64,000 bases of DNA from Pseudomonadota bacterium (GTDB lineage: Bacteria > Pseudomonadota > Alphaproteobacteria > Rhizobiales > Devosiaceae), in contig JAEWGT010000005.1 of the NCBI GenBank assembly GCA_023388175.1, positions 310,001 to 374,000 on the forward strand, read 5' to 3'. The notes below the pieces were generated by a model. The model ran no database searches. It saw only the letters and a list, made by a program, of their open reading frames with translations, and had not been told where the DNA came from. This document shows, piece after piece, positions 49,706-56,973 of the stretch (the first letter of the stretch is position 1; each line of letters starts with the position of its first letter). The translations under genes and the position numbers were made by a program.

Positions 49706-50890
49706 TCAACCGCGCGGCCGGGGCGCATTGCGGGCCGGAATGTCGTTGGAATAGATATTGTGCAGACCGACATTGGCAATGTCGCGCTCGCCGCACAGGG
49801 CCATGGTGGTGTCCAGTTCCTTGCGCATGATTTCCAGCACCCGGGACACACCGGCCTCGCCGCCCGCACCCAGGCCATAGAGCATGGGGCGACCGATAAA
49901 GGTCGATTTCGCGCCATAGGCCAAAGCCTTGATCACGTCCTGCCCGGAGCGGATGCCGCTATCGAGATAGACCTCGGTCTTGTGCCCCACCCGGTCCACG
50001 ATTTCAGGCAGCACCCGGATCGTGGACGGCGCGCCATCGAGCTGCCGCCCGCCATGATTGGAGACAATGATGGCGTCGGCCCCGTTATCCAGCGCCGCCT
50101 GCGCATCATCGGCGTCGAGCACGCCCTTGACGATGACCGGCCCGCCAAAGCGCTCCTTGATCCAGCGCACATCAGCCCAATTGAGCGTCGGGTCGAACTG
50201 GCTGGCCGTCCAGGCCGACAGCGAGGCAAGGTCATGATCGCCACCGACATGGCCAACGATATTGCGGAACGTATGCCGCTTGGTGCCCAGCATGCGCAGG
50301 CACCAGAGCGGATGCTGCATCATCTGCCAGATCGAATAGGGCGTGAACTTGGGTGGCGTTGAAAGGCCATTGCGAATGTCCTTGTGCCGCTGGCCAAGGA
50401 TCTGCAGATCCATGGTCAGGATCAGCGCCGAACATTTCGCCGCCTTGGCCCGATCGATCAGCCGGTTGATGAAATCGCGGTCGCGCATCACATAGAGCTG
50501 AAACCAGAACGGCGCCGTCGTGTTCTCGGCAACGTCCTCGATGGAGCAGACGCTCATGGTCGAGAGCGAAAACGGAATACCGAATTTTTCCGCCGCCTTG
50601 GCGGCCTTGATCTCGCCATCGGCCACCTGCATGCCGCCGGTCGCCGCCGGAGCAATGGCCACGGGCATGGTGATATCCTGCCCGAGCATCTTCACCTTGA
50701 GATTGCGCCCCTCCAGGTTCACCGCCACCTTCTGGTTGAGCAGAATTTTCTGAAAATCGCTCTCATTGTCCCGATAGGTGCCTTCGGTATAGGAGCCGCT
50801 ATCGGCATATTCGAAGAACATTTTCGGCACCCGGCGATGCGCCAGCCGCTTCATGTCCGCAACGGTCAGGGCCTTGTCGACTGCAGTCAT
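49706..50890 (-). CDS. lldD: FMN-dependent alpha-hydroxy-acid oxidase, L-lactate dehydrogenase type
   Basis: The ATG at 50890 gives 394 residues. The FMN barrel has the complete family set: KMFFEYADSGSYTEGTYRDN near residue 22, PVAIAPAATGGM near residue 76, QLYVMRDRDF near residue 132, the catalytic histidine in IIVSNHGGRQLDG near residue 262, and DSGIRSGQDVIKAL with FIGRPMLYGLGAGGE. LldD oxidises L-lactate to pyruvate into the respiratory chain; mandelate and glycolate oxidases are close kin. The palindrome CTAACATGTTAG ends 40 bases upstream, linking it to the GntR locus, where L-lactate is the expected product. It fits a step after the FAH hydrolase. Confidence 0.87.
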   Translation of the reverse strand: MTAVDKALTVADMKRLAHRRVPKMFFEYADSGSYTEGTYRDNESDFQKILLNQKVAVNLEGRNLKVKMLGQDITMPVAIAPAATGGMQVADGEIKAAKAAEKFGIPFSLSTMSVCSIEDVAENTTAPFWFQLYVMRDRDFINRLIDRAKAAKCSALILTMDLQILGQRHKDIRNGLSTPPKFTPYSIWQMMQHPLWCLRMLGTKRHTFRNIVGHVGGDHDLASLSAWTASQFDPTLNWADVRWIKERFGGPVIVKGVLDADDAQAALDNGADAIIVSNHGGRQLDGAPSTIRVLPEIVDRVGHKTEVYLDSGIRSGQDVIKALAYGAKSTFIGRPMLYGLGAGGEAGVSRVLEIMRKELDTTMALCGERDIANVGLHNIYSNDIPARNAPRPRG

Positions 50891-50929
50891 TCTGGAGCAC
50901 TCCGGGATCAGGTCGGCCTGCTCTAGCAA

Positions 50930-50941
50930 CTAACATGTTAG
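50930..50941. promoter_or_regulatory. Palindromic operator CTAACATGTTAG, site 3
   Basis: The same 12-base palindrome as at 31298 and 32549, here 39 bases upstream of the lldD-like start codon and also facing the mod genes. It is the only far copy in the window and is the basis for assigning this gene to the GntR regulon. Confidence 0.75.
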
Positions 50942-51018
50942 CCTTCAAGGCGTCCTTTAGCCAAATCGGCCCGGTGGACCGATTTGGGCCAGGAAGGACA
51001 TCCACACACGCGTCACCC

Positions 51019-51699
51019 TCAGCCCAAAGGCGTCATCACCCGCCGGTTCACCAGCAATGTGGAAAGGATCACGACAAAGGCGAAGATCACCATGCCAGCC
51101 GCCAGCAGATGCGCCTTGTCCCACTCCAGCCGCTCGACATAATCGTAGATGGCGATGGAAATGACCCTGGTGCGCCCCGGAATATTGCCGCCGATCATCA
51201 GCACGACGCCGAATTCACCCACCGTATGGGCAAAGGCCATGATCCCGCCCACCAGATAACCCGGCCGCGCCAGCGGCAGGATCACCCGCCAGTAGAGTTG
51301 CCAGCGCGAGGCGCCCAGCGTATCGGCGGCCTCCATCACATCCTTCTCTATGGCCGCAAAGGCATTGCGCAGCGGCTGCACCATGAAGGGCAGCGAGGCG
51401 ATGACCGAGCCGATCACCAGTCCGCCAAAGGAAAAGGCCAGCGTCCGCGCGCCCCACAATCCCGCCAGCGAACCGCCCGGACCATTCGGGCCGAAGGCCA
51501 GCAACAGGTAGAACCCGAGCACGGTCGGCGGCAGCACCATGGGCAAGGTCACGATGGCTCCCACGATTTCCTTGCCAGCCCAGCGCCCATGCGCCAGCCA
51601 CCAGGCGATCGGCGTGCCAATGACAATCAGGATCATGGTCACGCTGAAAGCCAGTGTCAGCGTCAGGGTGATGGGAGCAATAAGGGGGGCGAGGTCCAT
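51019..51699 (-). CDS. modB: Molybdate ABC transporter permease
   Basis: The ATG at 51699 follows AGGAG and gives 226 residues. It is a binding-protein-dependent permease with five or six membrane segments and the coupling motif EAADTLGASRWQLYWRVILPLARPGYLVGG near residue 137. The start PIALTLTLAFSVTMILIVIGTPIAWWLA is typical of ModB. It lies downstream of modA in the same direction. ModC, the ATPase normally encoded next and often overlapping modB, is absent: the following 78 bases hold no gene and then the lldD-like locus begins. The transporter must borrow an ATPase or be defective. Confidence 0.92.
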   Translation of the reverse strand: MDLAPLIAPITLTLTLAFSVTMILIVIGTPIAWWLAHGRWAGKEIVGAIVTLPMVLPPTVLGFYLLLAFGPNGPGGSLAGLWGARTLAFSFGGLVIGSVIASLPFMVQPLRNAFAAIEKDVMEAADTLGASRWQLYWRVILPLARPGYLVGGIMAFAHTVGEFGVVLMIGGNIPGRTRVISIAIYDYVERLEWDKAHLLAAGMVIFAFVVILSTLLVNRRVMTPLG

Positions 51700-51813
51700 G
51701 ATCACTCCTAATTCCAGTACCGCACGGTGCAAACAAAAACACCGCGCTGCCCTCGGATTTGGTGGAGAGGGTTGATCCCAAAAAGCAAAGGCAGGCTCAG
51801 CCCCCGGCCACCT

Positions 51814-52542
51814 TTAAGGCACCGAATACCCCGCCGCCTCAATAATCGCCACCGCCTGATCCGACTTCAGAAATTCCATGAACGCAATCGCCGCCGGATT
51901 AGTCTGGCCTTCCTTGAGCAGAACAGCCCCCTGAGCAATCGGCGCATGCAGCTCTTCAGGCACAATCCACTTGTCGTCCTTGTCCAACACCTGGCTGGCC
52001 GCCACAAAACCCAGTTCGGCATTGCCGGTATCGACGAATTGCAGCGTCTGCGAAATATTTTCACCCCACACCACCTTGGGCTCGATAGCCTCGTAAAGCC
52101 CCAAAGCCGTCAGCGTTTCAACCGCTGCCTTGCCATAGGGCGCCGCCTGCGGATCAGCGATAGCGATCTGGGAGAAATCAGCGCTCAGCGCGGCCTCGCC
52201 ATCGCTCATGTCGCGATCCGGCCCGAACAGCGCCAACCGGCCCTGCGCATAAACAAAGAATGTCCCATCGACGGCAAAGCCTTCCGCAAGCGCCAGCTCC
52301 GGGCGCGCCGTATCGGCGGCCAGAAACACGCCAAACGGCGCGCCTTGCGAAATCTGCGTGCAGAACTGCCCCGTCGCGCCAAAGCTTAGCTGAAGCTCAT
52401 GGCCAGTCTCCGCTTCGAAAATGGGCTCCAGCGCCTGCGCGACAGCGGTGAAATTGGCAGCCACCGCCACATTGACGCTTTCAGCAAAAGCGGGCAGCGC
52501 CGTCGTGGCCAACAGGGCCGCAGCAAAGAGGATACGGGACAA
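51814..52542 (-). CDS. modA: Molybdate-binding protein
   Basis: The protein has 242 residues, with a TTG start supported by GGAG nine bases upstream and by an immediate signal peptide (MSRILFAAALLATTALPAFA). The mature part begins ESVNVAVAANFTAVAQALEPIFEAETGH and has LSFGATGQFCTQISQGAPFGVFLAADTARP, and later VVWGENISQTLQFVDTGNAELGFVA, all as in ModA proteins that bind molybdate or tungstate in the periplasm. The gene lies between modE and modB; the gap to modE carries two ModE-type palindromes. Confidence 0.93.
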   Translation of the reverse strand: MSRILFAAALLATTALPAFAESVNVAVAANFTAVAQALEPIFEAETGHELQLSFGATGQFCTQISQGAPFGVFLAADTARPELALAEGFAVDGTFFVYAQGRLALFGPDRDMSDGEAALSADFSQIAIADPQAAPYGKAAVETLTALGLYEAIEPKVVWGENISQTLQFVDTGNAELGFVAASQVLDKDDKWIVPEELHAPIAQGAVLLKEGQTNPAAIAFMEFLKSDQAVAIIEAAGYSVP

Positions 52543-52551
52543 TTCAGGCTC

Positions 52552-52575
52552 CGATATGTTTATTCAAACATATCG
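52552..52575. promoter_or_regulatory. ModE-type palindrome 1
   Basis: The arms CGATATGTTT and AAACATATCG are perfect inverted repeats around ATTC. The AT-rich arms and size resemble Mo-boxes bound by ModE-Mo, and the site is 10 bases upstream of the modA start codon, where binding would block expression. Confidence 0.7.
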
Positions 52576-52601
52576 TTGATCAAACGACGTATGCATGCAA
52601 G

Positions 52602-52625
52602 CGATATGTTTATCAGGAAATATCG
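52602..52625. promoter_or_regulatory. ModE-type palindrome 2
   Basis: The left arm CGATATGTTT is identical to that of palindrome 1, and the right arm GGAAATATCG has two changes. It overlaps the modE stop codon. Two sites 50 bases apart suggest cooperative control of modAB by ModE. Confidence 0.6.
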
Positions 52626-52975
52626 ATCATCAGCGCCCGCAGGGCCGCGACATCCTCGGCAATGGCGTTTTCAGTCTTGCGCTGCATGTCCCGATAATGG
52701 GCCAAGACCTTCTGCCCCAATGGCGTCAACACCGCCCCGCCCTGCCCGGCCCCACCGCGATTGGTCTCCACCAGCGGCGCACCAAACCCCTCATTCAACG
52801 CCTGCACCAATCCCCAGGCCCGCTTGTAACTCATCCCCATCGCCTTTCCGGCAGCAGAGATGGAACCCGTCGTTAGGATTCCCTCAAGCAGATCAGCCCG
52901 CCCCGGCCCGACATAGGCTTTGTCCGAGAGAACAATCCGCAGATGACCGAGGGCATTAGGAGCGCTTCCAGTCAT
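52613..52975 (-). CDS. modE: ModE-type regulator, DNA-binding domain only
   Basis: The 120-residue protein has the LysR-like winged helix of ModE (GILTTGSISAAGKAMGMSYKRAWGLVQALNEGF near residues 31-63, wing ETNRGGAGQGGAVLTPLGQKVL near residues 68-90). It ends in a helix of about 25 residues. The C-terminal TOBE/Mop domains that bind molybdate in full ModE are missing. Short ModE-like proteins of this type are common in alphaproteobacteria; how they sense molybdate is not obvious. It precedes modA and should act on the two palindromes in the gap. Confidence 0.9.
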   Translation of the reverse strand: MTGSAPNALGHLRIVLSDKAYVGPGRADLLEGILTTGSISAAGKAMGMSYKRAWGLVQALNEGFGAPLVETNRGGAGQGGAVLTPLGQKVLAHYRDMQRKTENAIAEDVAALRALMIDIS

Positions 52976-52992
52976 CGCTCTATATCCAAACT

Positions 52993-53074
52993 ATCGTCAC
53001 CACCCGGCTTGTCCGGGTGGTCCATGCTACGCCGCGGCAAGAATGGATTGCCCGGACGAGCCGGGCAATGACGA
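52993..53074. repeat. Intergenic palindromic repeat, family A, head-to-head pair
   Basis: The left unit has CACCCGGCTTGTCCGGGTG with GTCCAT, and the right unit the inverted CCCGGACGAGCCGGGCAA. It is the most complete second copy of the arrangement at 484-565. Confidence 0.8.
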
Positions 53075-53099
53075 CCGCTAGAATTCTGGCGACGCAACA

Positions 53100-53735
53100 C
53101 TACCCCCGCAGCGCGCTCGCTTCCTTGGCCAGCGCCTCAATCCGCGCAAAATCCCCGCTCGCCAAAGCATCGGCCGGCATGATCCAGCTGCCACCGACGC
53201 AGATGACGTTGGGCAGGCCCAGATAGGTCTTGGCCTTTGCCGGGTCGATGCCACCGGTGGGGCAGAAGGTGATGTCGGGCAGCGGCGAGGCAAACGCCTT
53301 GAGCACAGGGGCGCCACCCAAGGCTTCGGCGGGGAAGAATTTGAGGAAGGAATAGCCGCGCTCTGCCGCCGCCATCGCCTCGGTCGGCGTTCCGATACCC
53401 GGCAGCAGCGGAATGGACACATCGTCTGCCGCGTCGAGCAGGCGTGGCGAGGCGCCGGGCGACACCATGAAACGGCAGCCGGCATCCACCGACGCCTTCA
53501 TATGCCCGGCATTGCGCACCGTGCCCGAACCGACGATAGCGCCTGTCACCTTGGCCATTTCTTCCATGACCTTGAGCGCATTGGGCGTGCGCAGCGTCAC
53601 TTCCAGCACCGGCAATCCGCCCGCCACCAGCGCTTCGGCCAGCGGCCTTGCCTGCGCCACGTCATCGAGAATGATGACCGGCACGACCGGAGCGAGCGAT
53701 AGAATGGAGCGGATGGCGTTTGCGTCCTGCGGCAT
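53100..53735 (-). CDS. eda: 2-dehydro-3-deoxyphosphogluconate aldolase / 4-hydroxy-2-oxoglutarate aldolase
   Basis: The ATG at 53735 gives 211 residues, the normal length. The class I aldolase has VVPVIILDDVAQARPLAEALVAGGLPVLEVTLRTPNA with the catalytic-type glutamate (near residue 45), GAIVGSGTVRN, and the Schiff-base lysine in FLKFFPAE near residue 131, then FCPTGGI. It splits KDPG to pyruvate and glyceraldehyde-3-phosphate in the Entner-Doudoroff route, and related keto acids. No edd gene is near. Because the window also has a UxaA-type dehydratase and a PfkB kinase, the enzyme may serve several sugar-acid paths. Confidence 0.95.
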   Translation of the reverse strand: MPQDANAIRSILSLAPVVPVIILDDVAQARPLAEALVAGGLPVLEVTLRTPNALKVMEEMAKVTGAIVGSGTVRNAGHMKASVDAGCRFMVSPGASPRLLDAADDVSIPLLPGIGTPTEAMAAAERGYSFLKFFPAEALGGAPVLKAFASPLPDITFCPTGGIDPAKAKTYLGLPNVICVGGSWIMPADALASGDFARIEALAKEASALRG

Positions 53736-53885
53736 GAAAATGGTCCTCGGCTGGGAGAAGTCGACAGAAGCGTTAGGCGTCAGACCAATTAACTGCAAGG
53801 CCATTCATTGAATTGAAAGCCGAAAATACCTAGGTTCCGCCCGCTGGAGCGGCTCCACCCCGAGGGAGGCCGCAGGGAGGCCGCC

Positions 53886-54953
53886 ATGGTACAGATGATC
53901 AATGCTTTGACCCCGCTTGCCGAGGCGCGCACCATATTGGCCGATTCCTTCGACCTCAAATATTCGAGCGCCATCCAGCGCGAGACGGCGCCGATCTTCG
54001 AGCGCGTCCGCGACAAGATCCCGGAAGTGGAATGGTCCTTCTATGCGCCGCTGATCTTCCAGATCAACCGGCTGAAAAAGGAGAAGGACGCGGTCATCCT
54101 TGCCCACAATTACCAGACGCCGCAGATCTATCACGGCGTCGCCGACGTCGTGGGCGACAGTCTGCAACTGGCCGTGGAAGCCACCAGGGTCACCCAATCG
54201 GTCATCGTGCAATGCGGCGTGCATTTCATGGCCGAGACCTCAAAGATGCTGAACCCGGAAAAGACGGTGCTCATCCCCGACAGCCGCGCCGGCTGTTCGC
54301 TGTCCGAGAGCATCACCGCCGAGGACGTCATGGCCATGCGCGCCCGCTATCCCGGCGTGCCGGTCGTCACCTATGTGAACACCTCAGCCGCGGTCAAAGC
54401 CGTTACCGATGTCTGCTGCACCTCGTCCAACGCGCTCGACATCGTCAACCGCGTCGAAGGCGACACGGTGATGATGATCCCCGATCAGTATCTGGCCAAG
54501 AACACCGCCAAGAAGACCCATAAGAAGATCATTACCTGGGCCGGCGCCTGCGAAGTCCACGAGACCTTCACCGCCGATGACATTGCCGAGCTGCGCCACG
54601 CCTACCCGTCGGCCAAGATCATCGCCCATCCCGAATGCCCGCCCGAAGTGGTCGATGCCGTCGATTTCGCCGGCTCCACCGCCGCCATGATCGACTGGGT
54701 CAAGAGCACCAAGCCCGCCCGGGTGGTCATGGTCACCGAATGCTCCATGTCCGATAATGTGGCCTCCGAGACCACCGGCGTCGATTTCCTGCGCGGCTGC
54801 AATATCTGCCCGCATATGAAGCGCATCAATCTCGAAAACGTCCTCTGGACCCTCCACACCGGCGCCGAGGAAGTCACGATCCCCGACAACATCATCGCTC
54901 CTGCAAGGCAGGCCGTGGAACGCATGATCGAGATGAGCCGGAAGCAGGACTAA
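53886..54953 (+). CDS. nadA: Quinolinate synthase
   Basis: The 355-residue enzyme condenses iminoaspartate with dihydroxyacetone phosphate to quinolinate. Its 4Fe-4S cluster ligands are one cysteine each in VQCGVHFMAE (near residue 109), TDVCCTSSNA (near residue 195), and RGCNICPHM (near residue 312). The motif ILAHNYQTPQIYHGVADVVGDSLQLA lies near residue 70. GGAGG stands just upstream (53875-53879). It is the partner of nadB at 33.7 kb; the two genes are apart, and no nadC is in the window. Confidence 0.97.
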   Translation: MVQMINALTPLAEARTILADSFDLKYSSAIQRETAPIFERVRDKIPEVEWSFYAPLIFQINRLKKEKDAVILAHNYQTPQIYHGVADVVGDSLQLAVEATRVTQSVIVQCGVHFMAETSKMLNPEKTVLIPDSRAGCSLSESITAEDVMAMRARYPGVPVVTYVNTSAAVKAVTDVCCTSSNALDIVNRVEGDTVMMIPDQYLAKNTAKKTHKKIITWAGACEVHETFTADDIAELRHAYPSAKIIAHPECPPEVVDAVDFAGSTAAMIDWVKSTKPARVVMVTECSMSDNVASETTGVDFLRGCNICPHMKRINLENVLWTLHTGAEEVTIPDNIIAPARQAVERMIEMSRKQD

Positions 54954-54975
54954 GGCCTCCACATACGCGATCCCG

Positions 54976-54996
54976 CCTCCCCCTGATCGGGGGAGG
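54976..54996. repeat. Short hairpin repeat, family B
   Basis: CCTCCCCCTGATCGGGGGAG forms a simple palindrome after nadA. It matches the inner hairpin of the element at 28854-28967. Confidence 0.65.
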
Positions 54997-55023
54997 GTGC
55001 AGATCGAGCGACGAGGGCGGTGC

Positions 55024-55422
55024 CTAGCCCGGCCTTCTTGCCACCAGATCGATTTCCACCAGCGCCCCCACCGCCAAAGCCGTCACGCCGACCGTGGTTC
55101 GCGCCGGCAATTTGCCCGCCTCGAAAAAGCTCGGCCACAGCGCGTTGAGCGCCGCATAGTCGCGCTCGAACTGCGTGAGATAAATCCGCGCCATGGTCAC
55201 ATGCTCAAGACCCAGCCCGATCCCGCCCAGCACGATTTTGAGATTCTCCACCACCCGCCGCGTCTGCGCCTCGACCCCCTCGGGCAATGGTGCATCGGGT
55301 GCCGCCGGATCGGTCGGCATCTGCCCGGTGATGAACACCCAGCCATCGCTCTCGACGGCATGGCTGAACGGGGCCACCGGACGCGGTCCGGAGGCGATCA
55401 TGTGATGCACAATATCACTCAT
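55024..55422 (-). CDS. RidA/YjgF-family protein
   Basis: The ATG at 55422 gives 132 residues, the usual size for the family. Marks are PVAPFSHAVESDGWVFITGQMPTDP, the helix RRVVENLKIVLGGIGLGLEHVTMARIYLTQFERDYAALNALW, and the C-terminal RTTVGVTALAVGALVEIDLVA. True RidA deaminates reactive enamines and has an arginine (R105 type) in PARTTVGV, present here. It could protect PLP enzymes such as serine dehydratase; sdaA lies 4 kb away but uses Fe-S, not PLP. It is convergent with nadA. Confidence 0.9.
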   Translation of the reverse strand: MSDIVHHMIASGPRPVAPFSHAVESDGWVFITGQMPTDPAAPDAPLPEGVEAQTRRVVENLKIVLGGIGLGLEHVTMARIYLTQFERDYAALNALWPSFFEAGKLPARTTVGVTALAVGALVEIDLVARRPG

Positions 55423-55552
55423 AGGCACTAACCCTGCTCTTTCGCGCCAAACCCGCGGTGAAGGCCAACTGTCTGCTGACAAATTCACCCCGCTTGCGAC
55501 ACCGTCGCAAAGACCCCACATCTTGTCACGACAAATGGCTAAGGAAACCACC

Positions 55553-55849
55553 ATGAGCGACACCGAATACAAGATCATCCGCGAAGAAGGCCCGACACGC
55601 GGCCGCTATGTCATTCATCTGGCCCCCGGCGCAGAGGCCGAAATGACCTACAAGAAAGAAGGCTCCGGCCCCATGGTCATCAACCACACGGGCGTACCGT
55701 CGGAATATGAGGGGCGCGGTATTGCCGCCCAACTGGTCAAGGCTGCCATCGCCGATGCCCGCGAGCAGAATTTCAAGATCACGCCGGTCTGCCCCTATGT
55801 CGTGGCGCAGTTCCGCCGCCACCCGGAATGGGCCGACCTTCTGGGGTAA
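55553..55849 (+). CDS. Small GNAT-type N-acetyltransferase (YjdJ/GCN5-like)
   Basis: The ATG at 55553 has AAGGA upstream and gives 98 residues. The protein is the short NAT fold of the YidJ/YjdJ kind: IHLAPGAEAEMTYKKEGSGPMVINHTGVPSEYEGRGIAAQLVKAAIADAREQ, with the acetyl-CoA loop YEGRGIAAQL, and PVCPYVVAQFRRHPEWADLL near the end. The family binds acetyl-CoA; the acceptor is not known. It lies between divergent RidA and convergent LprI-type genes, 3 bases from the latter's end. Confidence 0.9.
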   Translation: MSDTEYKIIREEGPTRGRYVIHLAPGAEAEMTYKKEGSGPMVINHTGVPSEYEGRGIAAQLVKAAIADAREQNFKITPVCPYVVAQFRRHPEWADLLG

Positions 55850-55852
55850 TTG

Positions 55853-56905
55853 CTAATATCCAAAGCGGATCTTCTCGGCGCCCTCGGTGAGATAATCCTC
55901 CAGATCGCTCCAGCGCACCCTTGCCTGCGGCGCGCCATAGGCATAGGCGGCGATTTCATAGGGCTGGAACTGAATGATCAGCGCATAGGGATCGGACAGG
56001 TCCCAGCGCCCCGGATCGGCAACCGCATCGGCGATGTAGCTGGTATCGTCCAGCATCAGGTCATCGCCATGTTCAGCCTGGGCCGCTGCGACGGCCAGTT
56101 CCAGCAGGCGCGCCTCCCACCCATCGCCGTCAAACAGGTCACGTCCTTCCATGAAACGGCCCTGTTCGGTCAGGTAGTGGCGATAGTAAACGCCCCAATT
56201 GCCATGAGCCGCGCCATGCCCATACCAATAGGTGCTGGCTTTGAGCGAGATGCGTCCATCGCCCGCAACCTCATCTATAATCAGCGAATTTATCGTGTCG
56301 CTGCTGCTGCCGTCATCCTCGGCCTCCGGCCCGATACCGTCTGAAAACACCGGGGCCATCATTCTGGCTTCAAGCCGCACCAGATCGCTGAAGGCATAGG
56401 CAAAGCCCTCATCCATATCCAGCTCGACCCAGCTCAGCTCATGCCGCGCGACCGGCCACCAGGATTCAGGATTTTCGGCCTCATAGGGGTCGGGCAATGC
56501 CTCGTAGCGGGCCAGCGGAACAATGCGCAGCCCACCCACCATCCGGCTCTGCTCCAGTACAGTGCTGCGGCGATTGAACAGATCGAGGAGGCAGGACACA
56601 CCCCGCTCGTCATAGACGCCGGTCATCAGCGGCCGGGCGTCAGGCGTGCAGGCGCGCTGCGCATAACTCAGCCACTCCCGCTGACCATCGCGCAGCTCGC
56701 TTCTCGCATATTCCGAAAGCCCGCCAATGGCCGTCTCATAGGTGACCGCGAGCCGGTCATCGGCTTTGGACAGCTCGGAGCTGCCACAGATGGCGCGCTC
56801 GAAAGCGGTGAATGCCTTGGCACAGTCAAAACTGGCCGCTGCGGCCACACCAGTCACGCTGGGACTGCCGGCCAGGGCAAGGGCAAGAACGGCAAAGAAA
56901 CGCAT
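55853..56905 (-). CDS. Secreted protein with LprI-like and DUF3298-like domains
   Basis: The ATG at 56905 gives 350 residues, with a signal peptide to about residue 24. The N-terminal mature part FDCAKAFTAFERAICGSSELSKADDRLAVTYETAI is the LprI (DUF1311) fold with paired cysteines, which in Mycobacterium inhibits lysozyme. The C-terminal part, with YWYGHGAAHGNWGVYYRHYLTEQGRFMEGRDLFDGDG and LIIQFQPYEIAAYAYGAPQARVRWSDL, matches the DUF3298/RsiV-type domain, also linked to lysozyme binding. A periplasmic lysozyme-binding role is therefore plausible. The two-domain join is seen in other alphaproteobacteria as far as I recall. Confidence 0.85.
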   Translation of the reverse strand: MRFFAVLALALAGSPSVTGVAAAASFDCAKAFTAFERAICGSSELSKADDRLAVTYETAIGGLSEYARSELRDGQREWLSYAQRACTPDARPLMTGVYDERGVSCLLDLFNRRSTVLEQSRMVGGLRIVPLARYEALPDPYEAENPESWWPVARHELSWVELDMDEGFAYAFSDLVRLEARMMAPVFSDGIGPEAEDDGSSSDTINSLIIDEVAGDGRISLKASTYWYGHGAAHGNWGVYYRHYLTEQGRFMEGRDLFDGDGWEARLLELAVAAAQAEHGDDLMLDDTSYIADAVADPGRWDLSDPYALIIQFQPYEIAAYAYGAPQARVRWSDLEDYLTEGAEKIRFGY

Positions 56906-56973
56906 ATCGGGCCTCCCGCAAGATCCGCAGACTAGCAAGCGATCCCCGCCCCGTCATCCCAATGCGTCCCGCC

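Noticed and set aside
52991..53075. Attachment site or mobile-element end near modE
   Set aside because: The inverted repeat is a copy of the family A intergenic element seen elsewhere, with no target duplication or integrase.
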